Shown here one piece after another: positions 45,896 through 53,739 of a stretch of 64,000 bases of DNA. Source of the stretch: Streptomyces sp. 7-21. GTDB taxonomy: Bacteria; Actinomycetota; Actinomycetes; Streptomycetales; Streptomycetaceae. Every line of letters begins with the position of its first letter. Position 1 is the stretch's first letter. Position numbers and translations under genes: made by a program. The stretch lies in contig NZ_JAERRL010000002.1 in NCBI RefSeq assembly GCF_016741785.1, positions 124,001 to 188,000 of the forward strand, read 5' to 3'. The notes under the pieces are model-generated. The model made no database searches, was not told the DNA's origin, and was given only the letters and a program-made list of their open reading frames with translations.

Positions 45896-46651
45896 ATGTG
45901 CGGCTTCGTCGGTTACGTGGGAACCCAGTCCGGTGCCCGTTCCGCCCTCGACGTGGTCCTGACGGGCCTGGCGGGACTGGAGCGGCGGTGCGGTGAGCGG
46001 CCGGGCTGCGACGCGGCGGGGGTGGCCGTGCTGGCCGACGGCGGCCTGGCCACGGCCGCGACCCCGGGCCGCCTGCCCGAGCTGCGGGCGCTGATCGACC
46101 GGCGGCCGCTGCCGTTCGGCGGTATCGCCATCGGCCACCTGCGGCGCGCCGCCGGCGCCCCGGCCACCGGCGAGGACGCGCAGCCGCAGCTGGACAACGC
46201 CGGGCGGGTCGCGGTCGTCCAGGACGGCGAGATCAGCAACACCGCCGAGCTGCGCACCGAACTCGTGGAACGCGGCCACGAGTTGGTGTCCGACACCGGC
46301 GCCGAGGTGGTGGCGCACCTGCTGGCGGAGGCGTTCTCCTCCTGCTGGGGGCTGGATGAGGCGATGCGGCAGGCGTGCCGCTCGCTGCGCGGCACGTTCG
46401 CGCTGCTGGCGGTACACGCCGACCAGCCCGACACGCTGGTCGCCGCCCGGCGAGGGCTGCCGCTGGCGGTGGCGCTGGGAGCCGGCGAGGCGTTCGCGGG
46501 CCCGGACGCGGAGGCGTTCGACGGCCTGGCGGCGCGGGAGGTGCTGGCGTTCGGCGCCGGTGAGCCGGAGCACGTGGCGCTGCTGCGGCGCGAGTACGAC
46601 GAGGTGCGCTGCGAGGTCACCGACGCCGATGGCGCGGTGGTGCTCGGGTGA
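45896..46651 (+). CDS. Stand-alone degenerate GlmS-like glutaminase domain
   Basis: A 251-residue protein that aligns with only the N-terminal class II glutaminase domain of GlmS (glucosamine-6-phosphate synthase, about 610 residues). It keeps MCGFVGYVG with Cys2 as potential nucleophile, [22 protein letters not shown], and [21 protein letters not shown]. The EYRGYDSAG stretch became [13 protein letters not shown], the GHTRWATHG motif became [10 protein letters not shown] (Arg83 kept, Trp and His lost), and HNGIIEN became QDGEISN (Asn to Asp110). Both sugar-isomerase domains are absent; acpS begins on its stop codon. It therefore cannot make glucosamine-6-phosphate and is probably a pseudoenzyme or regulatory remnant. 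A full GlmS should exist elsewhere. Confidence 0.85.
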   Translation: MCGFVGYVGTQSGARSALDVVLTGLAGLERRCGERPGCDAAGVAVLADGGLATAATPGRLPELRALIDRRPLPFGGIAIGHLRRAAGAPATGEDAQPQLDNAGRVAVVQDGEISNTAELRTELVERGHELVSDTGAEVVAHLLAEAFSSCWGLDEAMRQACRSLRGTFALLAVHADQPDTLVAARRGLPLAVALGAGEAFAGPDAEAFDGLAAREVLAFGAGEPEHVALLRREYDEVRCEVTDADGAVVLG

Positions 46652-47016
46652 TCGTCGGGGTCGGCATCGACGTGGCGGGGATCGAGCGGTTCGCCGTGTC
46701 GATGCGCCGCACGCCGCAGCTGGCGCGGCGGCTGTTCGTGGAGGCGGAGCTGTGGCTGCCCAGCGGCGAGCGGCGCGGCATGGCGTCGCTGGCGGCGCGG
46801 TTCGCCGCCAAGGAGGCCGTGGCCAAGGCGCTGGGGGCGCCGCCCGGCCTGCGGTGGACCGACGCCGAGGTGTGGCAGGACGGCTCGGGGCGCCCGCACC
46901 TGAAGGTGCGGGGGAGCGTCGCCGAGCGCGCTGCCCTGCTGGGGGTCAGGACCTGGCATCTGTCGCTGAGCCATGACGCGGGTGTGGCCTCGGCGTTCGT
47001 CATCGCCGAGGGCTGA
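46648..47016 (+). CDS. acpS: Holo-[acyl-carrier-protein] synthase
   Basis: AcpS transfers phosphopantetheine from CoA to acyl carrier proteins. The 122-residue enzyme has the metal-binding [13 protein letters not shown], the [13 protein letters not shown] helix and the closing [19 protein letters not shown], the normal AcpS layout. GTG start overlaps the upstream stop by 4 nt. CoA supply by coaA next door is a functional link. Confidence 0.95.
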   Translation: MIVGVGIDVAGIERFAVSMRRTPQLARRLFVEAELWLPSGERRGMASLAARFAAKEAVAKALGAPPGLRWTDAEVWQDGSGRPHLKVRGSVAERAALLGVRTWHLSLSHDAGVASAFVIAEG

Positions 47017-47088
47017 CGGCGCGGGGCCGGTTACCCCGACGGCGTAGCTCAGGGGGCGCGAAACGGACGGCACGCCAAGACTTGAGGC

Positions 47089-47409
47089 ATGCCAGACGTT
47101 GAGGAGAAAAAGGACGGCGCCAGGGATGAGGACGCCCGCAGCGGATCCGGTCCGGTGCGCGGGGCCTCCTCGGCTGCCCGACGTGCCTGCCGCCGCCTGG
47201 AACGGCTCACCGGCCACGCGGTGGACGGCGTGTGCGGCGTCACCCGCGAGGAAGACGGCTGGTGCGTGGACATCGACGTCGTCGAGGTCGCGCGCATCCC
47301 GGACACCACCAGTCTGATCGCTACCTATCAGGTGCACGTGGACGACGACGGCACGTTGCTGGGGTGCCGCAGGGTGCGCCGGTTCCGCCGCTGTGCCACC
47401 GACTGCTGA
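47089..47409 (+). CDS. gvpO: Gas vesicle protein GvpO
   Basis: GvpO (PF05800 type) is an accessory gas vesicle assembly protein. The 106-residue protein has a charged N-terminus and the conserved LTGHAVDGVCGVTREEDGW, VEVARIPDTTSLIATYQVHV. It is first of ten contiguous gvp genes in the actinobacterial order O-A-F-G-Y-Z-J-L-S-K. No clear vegetative promoter is visible in the 72 nt before it; an alternative sigma factor may be used. Confidence 0.92.
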   Translation: MPDVEEKKDGARDEDARSGSGPVRGASSAARRACRRLERLTGHAVDGVCGVTREEDGWCVDIDVVEVARIPDTTSLIATYQVHVDDDGTLLGCRRVRRFRRCATDC

Positions 47410-47442
47410 GGGCGAGGGCCCCGGCGTGAGGAGAACCCCGCT

Positions 47443-47949
47443 ATGACCGTCACCACGACCTACCGGGACGAAGTCGCCTGCGTCCCCCGCGCGGGCACCC
47501 TGTACGACGTCATCGACATCATCCTGGACCGGGGCATGGTCATCGATGTCTTCGTGCGGGTCTCGCTCGTGGGCATCGAGATTCTGAAGATCGACGCACG
47601 GATCGTGATCGCCAGCGTCGACACCTACCTGCGTTTCGCCGAGGCGTGCGACCGCATCGACCTGGAGACGGACAGCCGCAGCCGCACCGTGCCCGAGCTG
47701 TTCGGCGGCGCCGGGCCGGCGAAGGCGGCGGCCGGCAAGGGCCTGAAGAAGGCCGCGCGCGGCACCGGCAAGAAGGCCAAGAAGGCGCTGACCGGCCACG
47801 ACGGCGACGAAGAAGACACGGACGACCAGGAACAGGAGGGGCACGAGGACGGGCCCGAGGACGGGCACGAGGAATCGTCCAGCCACCGCACGCGGAAGCG
47901 CACCGCCAGCCGCCGTGCCCGCGAGGAGTCGAAGGGGTCGCGGAAATGA
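47443..47949 (+). CDS. gvpA: Gas vesicle structural protein GvpA, long-tailed
   Basis: GvpA builds the gas vesicle wall. Residues about 18-75 are the GvpA core ([40 protein letters not shown]). Beyond the core lies a tail of about 90 residues rich in Lys, then Asp/Glu, then Arg/Ser, giving 168 residues instead of the roughly 70 of cyanobacterial GvpA. Streptomyces GvpA proteins are also extended, by my recollection near 145. The stop overlaps gvpF (ATGA). Confidence 0.92.
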   Translation: MTVTTTYRDEVACVPRAGTLYDVIDIILDRGMVIDVFVRVSLVGIEILKIDARIVIASVDTYLRFAEACDRIDLETDSRSRTVPELFGGAGPAKAAAGKGLKKAARGTGKKAKKALTGHDGDEEDTDDQEQEGHEDGPEDGHEESSSHRTRKRTASRRAREESKGSRK

Positions 47950-48680
47950 GCGGAGCGGGGCTGTACGTCTACGGCGTCGTCCGGGCGGGCCACCCGGTTC
48001 CGGCCGGGCTGGGCGGCGTGGGGTCGCCGCCCGCGCGGCTGCGGCTGCTGACGGCGGGTGAGCTGGCGGCCGTGGTCAGCCCGGTGCCCGCGGAGCTGCT
48101 GGCGCGGCGGCGCGACGTGATGGCGCATCAGGACGTGCTGCTCGCGCTCGGCGCCGACGGGCCCGTCGCCCCGATGCGGTTCGGCGCCGTGGCGCGCGAC
48201 GAGGAGGCCGTGCTGCGGGAGCTGGCGGCCAACGAGCCCGGGCATCTGCGGACGCTGGAACGCCTCGACGGACGGCTGGAGATCAACGTCAAGGCGTTCC
48301 CGGTCGAGGGCTCGCTGGCGACGCTGCTGCAGCAGGACCCGCAGCTGCGGCGGCTGCGGGAGGCGGCCCGGGAGCGGCCCGGCTACCACGCCCGGGTGCG
48401 GCTCGGCGAGGCGGTCGCGGGCGGCCTGCGGCGCCGCGCGGCGGACGCGGCCAACCGCGTGCTGCGCGCCCTGACACCGCTGTCGGAGGCGGTGGCCGAG
48501 GGGCCGGAGGTGGCGAACTGCGTGCGGAACACCTCCTTCCTGCTGCGCCGCCGCGACGTGACGGCGTTCCGGGAGGAGGCCGCGCGCCGGGCGGCGGCCC
48601 TGGCGGAACGGGCGGAGGTGCGGGTCAGCGGCCCGCTGCCCTGCTTCAGCTTCGCCGCGGACCCCGGCGGGAGGACCTGA
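47946..48680 (+). CDS. gvpF: Gas vesicle protein GvpF
   Basis: GvpF/L family protein thought to act at vesicle nucleation. The 244-residue protein begins [19 protein letters not shown] and has family motifs [25 protein letters not shown] and [14 protein letters not shown] overlaps the gvpA stop; the next gene starts 2 nt after its stop. Confidence 0.93.
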   Translation: MSGAGLYVYGVVRAGHPVPAGLGGVGSPPARLRLLTAGELAAVVSPVPAELLARRRDVMAHQDVLLALGADGPVAPMRFGAVARDEEAVLRELAANEPGHLRTLERLDGRLEINVKAFPVEGSLATLLQQDPQLRRLREAARERPGYHARVRLGEAVAGGLRRRAADAANRVLRALTPLSEAVAEGPEVANCVRNTSFLLRRRDVTAFREEAARRAAALAERAEVRVSGPLPCFSFAADPGGRT

Positions 48681-48681
48681 C

Positions 48682-48960
48682 ATGGGGCTGTTCAGCCAGC
48701 TGCTGCTGCTGCCGCTGGCGCCGGCCCGCGGCACGGCCTGGTTCGCCCAGAAGGTCGCCGGGGAGGCCGAGCGGCAGTACTACGACCCGGCGCCGCTGAT
48801 GGAGCAGCTGGCCAGCCTGCACCGGGACCTGGAAGACGGCCGCATCAGCATGGCCGACTTCGAACGCGAAGAGGAAGACCTGCTGCGGCGCATCCAGCGG
48901 ACGCAGACGGCCGTGAGCCGCGAACTCCCCGAACCCCCACCGGAAGGCACGCATGACTGA
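48682..48960 (+). CDS. gvpG: Gas vesicle protein GvpG
   Basis: A 92-residue helical protein with the GvpG pattern: hydrophobic MGLFSQLLLLPLAPARGTAW start, then EAERQYYDPAPLMEQLASLH and a charged helical part (DFEREEEDLLRRIQRTQ). Accessory assembly factor. Overlaps the next gene by 8 nt. Confidence 0.9.
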   Translation: MGLFSQLLLLPLAPARGTAWFAQKVAGEAERQYYDPAPLMEQLASLHRDLEDGRISMADFEREEEDLLRRIQRTQTAVSRELPEPPPEGTHD

Positions 48961-49405
48961 CAACAGCACGACAGCCCTGGCCGCCGGGCTCGTGGGCGGC
49001 TATCTGCTGGGGCGTACGAAGAAGACGAAGATCGCCCTGGCCCTCGCCACGTACGCGGCCGGACGGGCGCTGGGGAGCCCGCGCGAACGGGTCATGTCCG
49101 GCCTGCGGACGGTGGCCGAGCAGGCCGGGCTGACCGGGCTCGGCGACCAGCTGCGTGAGGAGGTCAGCCGCGCGGGCCGCGCCGCCGCGACGGAGGCCGC
49201 CGAGCGCAGGCTCGGCACGCTGGCCGAAACCCTCCAGGCCCGGACCAAGGCGCTGCGCGGACCGGAAGCCTCCGGAAACGGCTCGGAGGAACCGGGCGAG
49301 CCGGATGAGCCGGAGGAGCCGGAGGACGCAGCGGAGCCGGAGAAAACAGAGAAGCCGCGCAGGTCGCAACAGCGCCCCACGGCGGGCTCACGAAAGGGCG
49401 GGTGA
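48953..49405 (+). CDS. gvpY: Gas vesicle cluster protein GvpY-like
   Basis: A 150-residue protein with a glycine-containing hydrophobic start (AAGLVGGYLLGRTKKTKIAL), an amphipathic middle and an acidic/proline-rich tail made of EEPGEPDEPEEPED. It occupies the gvpY position in Streptomyces gas vesicle clusters. Function unknown; probably membrane or vesicle associated. Confidence 0.75.
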   Translation: MTDNSTTALAAGLVGGYLLGRTKKTKIALALATYAAGRALGSPRERVMSGLRTVAEQAGLTGLGDQLREEVSRAGRAAATEAAERRLGTLAETLQARTKALRGPEASGNGSEEPGEPDEPEEPEDAAEPEKTEKPRRSQQRPTAGSRKGG

Positions 49406-49411
49406 CGGACC

Positions 49412-50482
49412 GTGACGGAGGAGAACCGGCAGGACGGCGGTGGCGACGGGGCCCTCTCGAGCAGCCTGGAGCGGGTGGCCAAGGAGCTGGTGGAGTTCGC
49501 CGCGGCGCAGGTGCACCACGTGGTCAGCAAGGCGGGCGGCCGGGTGACGGACGTGGCCGAACGCGCCGGGGAAAGCGTGCAGGGGGCCGCCTCGCTGCCG
49601 AAGCTGGGCGCGCGGATGGCGGGCGGCGCCACCAAGAAGGGCGCGAAGAGCGTCGCGGGCACGGTCAAGCAGGCCGTGGGCGGCGGGGGCGGTGACGGAG
49701 ACGACGGCGACGGCGGGGGTGGCGGGGGTGGCGGCGGCAAGGGCAAGGGCGGCGGCACCAAGGTCACGAACATCATCGAGACCATCGACGTCGGCCTGCC
49801 GCTGCGCGACTGCTACAACCACTGGACCGAGTACGAGAGCTTCGGCGACTTCATGAAGGGCGTGCAGGGCGTCCAGCGGTCGGACGAGGTGGAGAGCGAC
49901 TGGAAGCTGAAGATCGGCCCCTCCAGCCGCGGCTGGCACGCCACCGTGCAGGAGCAGGTGCCCGACGAGCGCATCGAGTGGACCTCGGAGGGGGCTAAGG
50001 GCAGCACGCGGGGCGTGGTCACGTTCCACGAGCTCGCCCCGCGCCTGACGCGGATCGTGGTGGTCGTCGAGTACTACCCGGCGGGGTTCTTCGAGAAGAC
50101 CGCGAACCTGTGGCGGGCGCAGGGGCGTCGGCTGCGGCTTGACCTCAAGCACTTCCAGCGCCACGTGACGCTGGAGGCCGATGAGGTGCCGGAGGGCTGG
50201 CGCGGCACGATCCGGGACGGCGAGGTCGTGGTCAGCCATGAGGACGCGCTCGCCGACGAGAAAGGCGGGGACGAGGAGGAAGACGGCGACAGCGAGGACC
50301 GCGAGGAGGACGGCGAGCACGAGGACGAACACGACGGCGAAGACAGCGAAGACAGCGAAGACAGCGAAGACGACGAAGGTGACGAGGACGACGAGGACGA
50401 GGACGACGAGGACGAAGACGAAGACGAAGAGGACGACGACGAAGACGACGAAGACGACGATGAGGAGCGTGAGCGGTGGTAA
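49412..50482 (+). CDS. gvpZ: Gas vesicle cluster protein GvpZ-like, SRPBCC domain
   Basis: A 356-residue protein in three parts: an N-terminal region (1-90) with Ala/Lys-rich helices; a poly-Gly/Asp linker (about 91-113); a SRPBCC/START-type ligand-binding domain (about 117-255; ETIDVGLPLRDCYNHWTEYE, FEKTANLWRAQGRRL); and a tail of about 75 almost pure Asp/Glu residues ending RERW. SRPBCC domains bind hydrophobic ligands or act as cyclase-like folds. Matches the gvpZ position in Streptomyces. Start GTG; overlaps gvpJ by 7 nt. Confidence 0.8.
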   Translation: MTEENRQDGGGDGALSSSLERVAKELVEFAAAQVHHVVSKAGGRVTDVAERAGESVQGAASLPKLGARMAGGATKKGAKSVAGTVKQAVGGGGGDGDDGDGGGGGGGGGKGKGGGTKVTNIIETIDVGLPLRDCYNHWTEYESFGDFMKGVQGVQRSDEVESDWKLKIGPSSRGWHATVQEQVPDERIEWTSEGAKGSTRGVVTFHELAPRLTRIVVVVEYYPAGFFEKTANLWRAQGRRLRLDLKHFQRHVTLEADEVPEGWRGTIRDGEVVVSHEDALADEKGGDEEEDGDSEDREEDGEHEDEHDGEDSEDSEDSEDDEGDEDDEDEDDEDEDEDEEDDDEDDEDDDEERERW

Positions 50483-50841
50483 ACCGTGCCTCGCGGCCGC
50501 CGGAGCCGTACGGCGTCGTCGAGCCGGTGGAGCCCTGCCCGCCGCGCCCTGACACGCTCGCCGACATCCTCGAACGCATTCTCGACAAGGGCATCGTCAT
50601 CGCGGGCGACATCAAGATCGATCTGCTGGACATCGAACTGCTGACGATCCGCCTGCGCCTGTTCATCTCCTCCGTCGAGACCGCCAGGAAGGCAGGGATC
50701 AACTGGTGGGAGACGGAGCCGTCCCTGTCCACCCGCGCGGCGAACGACTCGCTCGCCGACGAGAACCGGCGCCTGCGGGAGCGCCTCGCGTCGCTGGAGA
50801 ACCGCGACACCCGCAAGCGCAAGGAGCAGGAGCCGACATGA
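50476..50841 (+). CDS. gvpJ: Gas vesicle protein GvpJ
   Basis: GvpJ is a GvpA-related minor wall or tip protein. The 121-residue protein has the core TLADILERILDKGIVIAGDI and DLLDIELLTIRLRLFISSVE, then a coiled helical tail (DENRRLRERLASLENRD). GTG start overlaps the gvpZ stop; the stop overlaps gvpL (ATGA). Confidence 0.92.
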   Translation: MVNRASRPPEPYGVVEPVEPCPPRPDTLADILERILDKGIVIAGDIKIDLLDIELLTIRLRLFISSVETARKAGINWWETEPSLSTRAANDSLADENRRLRERLASLENRDTRKRKEQEPT

Positions 50842-51692
50842 CCGACGCCCGCACGACCGCCCCCGCCACCTGCGTCTTCGCCGTCTGCCCGGCGGGCCGG
50901 GCACCGGACCTCGCGGGCGTGCCCGGGCACGCCGAGGCCACGGGCCGCCTGCGGGTGCTGCGTGCTGGGCCGCTGGACGCCGTGGTCCAGTCCGTGCCCG
51001 CCGCTGCCTTCTCGCAGGAGGAGCTGCGGCGGCGGCTGTCCGATCCGGTGGCGCTCGAGGTATGCGCCCGGGCGCACCACGAGGTCGTCGCGGCCGTGGC
51101 GAAGTCCGCGCCCACCGTGCCGCTGCCCCTGGCGACGCTGTACTTCGGCGACGACCGCGCCGCCGAGGCGCTGGCGGCCCGGACCGAACGCTTCCTCGCG
51201 GTGCTTGACCGCGTCACGGGGCGCGAGGAGTGGGGCGTGAAGGTGTCGTTGGCCCACGCGCCGCCCGCCGACGCGCCCGCCGGGGAGGACGGCCCGGCGC
51301 CGCCGCCGTCCGGACGCGCCTACCTCGACCGGCTGCGGGCCCGCCGCGACGCCCGCGCGGCCCGCCGCGACGCCGCCGCGGCGGCCGCCGAACGCGTCGA
51401 CGCCGCGCTGCGCCGCCTCGCCGTGGCCGCGCGCAGGCTGCGGCCGCACGAGGCGGCAGCCCGTGCCGGACGGCCGCAGGTGCTCAACGCCGCCTATCTC
51501 GTGGACACCGCCAGGGCGCCCGAGCTGGTCGCCGCCGCCGACGCGCTGGCCCGCGAGCCGGACGTCGCCGCGCACGTCACCGTCGAGGTGACCGGGCCGT
51601 GGGCGCCGTACTCGTTCGCCTCAGCCGACGAGCCGGATGAGCCGGACGGGCCCGAGGGACCGGACGGTCCAGGGAGCGAGGACGCCGGATGA
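50838..51692 (+). CDS. gvpL: Gas vesicle protein GvpL
   Basis: Second GvpF/L-family protein, 284 residues, with the family features LRAGPLDAVVQSVPAAAFS, PLPLATLYFGDDRAA, EWGVKVSLAHA and the C-terminal VEVTGPWAPYSFA. The tail is a DEPDEPDGPEGPDGPG low-complexity stretch. ATG overlaps the gvpJ stop. Likely an assembly factor interacting with GvpA/J-type proteins. Confidence 0.92.
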   Translation: MTDARTTAPATCVFAVCPAGRAPDLAGVPGHAEATGRLRVLRAGPLDAVVQSVPAAAFSQEELRRRLSDPVALEVCARAHHEVVAAVAKSAPTVPLPLATLYFGDDRAAEALAARTERFLAVLDRVTGREEWGVKVSLAHAPPADAPAGEDGPAPPPSGRAYLDRLRARRDARAARRDAAAAAAERVDAALRRLAVAARRLRPHEAAARAGRPQVLNAAYLVDTARAPELVAAADALAREPDVAAHVTVEVTGPWAPYSFASADEPDEPDGPEGPDGPGSEDAG

Positions 51693-51919
51693 CGGCCGGT
51701 GAGACCGTTCCGTGGCACGGGCCCGACGGGCCGTACGGGCCGGTCGGCGTGCCGCTCGTCGACCTGCTCGACCGGGTGCTCAGCACCGGCATCGTGATCA
51801 CGGGAGACGTCGTGATCGCGATCGCTGAGGTGCCGCTGATCCGCCTGTCGCTGCACGCGCTGCTGTCGTCGGTCTCCGACCGCGTCGCCGCGCCCTTCGC
51901 CGATGGCGGGCCGCTGTGA
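51689..51919 (+). CDS. gvpS: Gas vesicle protein GvpS (GvpA-like)
   Basis: A 76-residue GvpA/J-type protein, with VPLVDLLDRVLSTGIVITGD and AIAEVPLIRLSLHALLSSV. Third GvpA-like protein of the cluster; the short form resembles M/S-type minor proteins. ATG overlaps the gvpL stop and its own stop overlaps gvpK. Confidence 0.9.
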   Translation: MTAGETVPWHGPDGPYGPVGVPLVDLLDRVLSTGIVITGDVVIAIAEVPLIRLSLHALLSSVSDRVAAPFADGGPL

Positions 51920-52200
51920 CGGCCGGGCGCGTGGACCTCGACGCCGACACCGTCGGCCGCGACCTGGCCGCGCTGGTGATGACCATCATCGAGCTGCTGC
52001 GGCAGCTGATGGAGCGCCAGGCGCTGCGGCGGGTCGAGGCGGGGGAGCTGACGGACGAGCAGGTCGAGCGCGTCGGCACCACCCTGATGCGGCTCGACGG
52101 CTGCGTGCGTGAGCTGTGCGACCGCTTCGGCCTGCGCCCCGAGGACCTCAACCTCGACCTGGGCCCCCTCGGCACCCTGCTGCCCCGCGACGGTCTGTGA
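51916..52200 (+). CDS. gvpK: Gas vesicle protein GvpK
   Basis: A 94-residue protein of the GvpK family: VGRDLAALVMTIIELLRQLM, ERQALRRVEAGELTDEQVER, and LCDRFGLRPEDLNLDLGPLG. Required for vesicle formation in other species. Last gene of the cluster; nnr lies convergent 24 nt further on. Confidence 0.93.
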   Translation: MTAGRVDLDADTVGRDLAALVMTIIELLRQLMERQALRRVEAGELTDEQVERVGTTLMRLDGCVRELCDRFGLRPEDLNLDLGPLGTLLPRDGL

Positions 52201-52224
52201 CGCCGCGGCGGACGGCAGCGGCGT

Positions 52225-53676
52225 TCAGCGGGCCGCGTCCCGCAGCCGGGACCACGCCGCCGGGAGGGCCTCGGCGACCGACGAGGCCGTCGGCGGCGCC
52301 GGAGCCAGCGAGCCCGCCAGGCCGTGGAGGAAGGCGGCGACCGAGGCGGCGTCCAGGGGCGCGAGCCCGGCGGCCAGCAGCGAGCCCGCCAGGCCGGAGA
52401 GCACGTCGCCGCTGCCCGCCGTCGCCAGCCAGGGCGTGCCGGTGGAGTTGACGCGGACCGGGCCGGTGGGTCCGGCCACCAGGGTGGTCGAGCCCTTCAG
52501 CAGCACGGTGGCGCCGAACCGCTGGGCGAGCTGGCGGACCGACGCCAGGCGGGAGGCCTCCACCTGCTCGCGGTCGACGCCCAGCAGCGCCGCGGCCTCC
52601 CCGGCGTGCGGGGTCAGCACGGTCGGAGCGGACCGGGCGCGCAGCCGCTCGGGATCGAGCAGCCGCAGTCCGTCGGCGTCCACCAGCACCGGCACGTCGC
52701 TGCGCAGCACGTCGTCGACCGTCTCGTGCGCCCCGGCGTCCGTGCCGAGCCCCGGGCCGACGACCCACGCCTGCACGCGGCCCGCGCGGTGCGGCGGCCC
52801 GTCCGACACCAGCGTTTCCGGGTGGCGCGCCAGCACCCCCGGCCCGGCGGGCCCCGCGTACCTCACGGCGCCCGCGCCGCCGCGCAGCGCCCCGGCGACG
52901 GCCAGCACCGCCGCACCCGGGTAGCGCGCCGAGCCGGCTGCCACGCCTACGACGCCGCGCCGGTACTTGTCGCTCTCGGCCGACGGCAGCGGCAGCAGCG
53001 CGGCCGCGTCCGCCTCGTCGAGCGCCTCGGCGTCCGGCTCGCCGGGGAGTTCCGGCGCCAGGCCGATGTCGGTGAACCGGACCTCGCCGGCGTGCTGCCG
53101 CGCCGGGTCGATGAGCAGCGCTGGCTTGTACGCGCCGAACGTCACGGTCAGCGTGGCCCGCACGGCCTGGCCGTGCACCTCGCCGGTGTCCGCCTCGACG
53201 CCGCTGGGCAGGTCCACGGCGACCACGGGCACGCCGCATTCGGCCGCGGCGGCGGCCAGGCCGGCCGCCGGGCCGGGCCGCAGTCCGCCGCGCCCGCCGA
53301 TGCCGGTGATGCCGTCCACGACCAGGTCGGCCCGGCGCACCAGCGCGGCGCTCGCGGCGTCCGCCGCGTCCCGGGCCGTGCCGCCCGCCGCGCGCAGCGC
53401 CGCGAGCCCGGCGGGGTGGGCGCGGCCGGGCGCCAGCAGCAGCGCGGTGACCCCGGCGCCGCGCCGGGCGAGCCGGGCCCCGGCGAACAGCGCGTCGCCG
53501 CCGTTGTCGCCGGCGCCGACCAGCAGCACCACCCGCGAGCCGTACGGGGGAACGACCCTGGCGCAGGCGGCGGCGAGCCCCGCCGCCGCGCGTGCCATCA
53601 GCGTGCCCTCGGGAAGGCGGGCCATCAGCGCCCGTTCGGCGGTGCGGACGGTGTCCACGCGGTAAGCAGTCCTCAT
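52225..53676 (-). CDS. nnr: Bifunctional NAD(P)H-hydrate repair enzyme
   Basis: Repairs damaged NAD(P)H hydrates: an N-terminal epimerase domain (YjeF_N, about 1-215; VVLLVGAGDNGGDALFAGAR, PVVAVDLPSGVEADTGEVHG) and a C-terminal ADP/ATP-dependent dehydratase (about 225-483; VVGPGLGTDAGAHETV, VLTPHAGEAAALLG, NSTGTPWLATAGSGDVLSG). 483 residues, full length for the fused form. ATG 53676 follows CACACT by 7 nt, without a ribosome binding site, so it may be leaderless. Divergent from alr across 63 nt. Confidence 0.93.
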   Translation of the reverse strand: MRTAYRVDTVRTAERALMARLPEGTLMARAAAGLAAACARVVPPYGSRVVLLVGAGDNGGDALFAGARLARRGAGVTALLLAPGRAHPAGLAALRAAGGTARDAADAASAALVRRADLVVDGITGIGGRGGLRPGPAAGLAAAAAECGVPVVAVDLPSGVEADTGEVHGQAVRATLTVTFGAYKPALLIDPARQHAGEVRFTDIGLAPELPGEPDAEALDEADAAALLPLPSAESDKYRRGVVGVAAGSARYPGAAVLAVAGALRGGAGAVRYAGPAGPGVLARHPETLVSDGPPHRAGRVQAWVVGPGLGTDAGAHETVDDVLRSDVPVLVDADGLRLLDPERLRARSAPTVLTPHAGEAAALLGVDREQVEASRLASVRQLAQRFGATVLLKGSTTLVAGPTGPVRVNSTGTPWLATAGSGDVLSGLAGSLLAAGLAPLDAASVAAFLHGLAGSLAPAPPTASSVAEALPAAWSRLRDAAR

Positions 53677-53739
53677 GGGCACCAGTGTGGCGGCCACGCC
53701 GGGGCGCGGCCGCGCTGGTTCCTGCGACACTGGGTGACG

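Noticed and set aside
44926-45897. coaA start at ATG 45897
   Set aside because: The codon overlaps the start of the divergent gene and has no ribosome binding site. GTG 45861 is preferred, although the longer form cannot be excluded.
47041-47056. tRNA-like start GGCGTAGCTCAGGGGG before gvpO
   Set aside because: It looks like a tRNA D-arm, but no anticodon arm, T-arm or acceptor partner follows in the next 70 nt, and the gvpO start intervenes. An attachment-site fragment cannot be supported.
50340-50475. Short repeats in the gvpZ tail as a CRISPR-like array
   Set aside because: Units are 6-9 bp, codon-aligned and uninterrupted by spacers. They encode an acidic tail.
52324-53739. Long plus-strand frame opposite nnr that runs into alr
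   Set aside because: It is the antisense shadow of nnr in the same frame as alr. The alanine racemase fold begins only at 53740.
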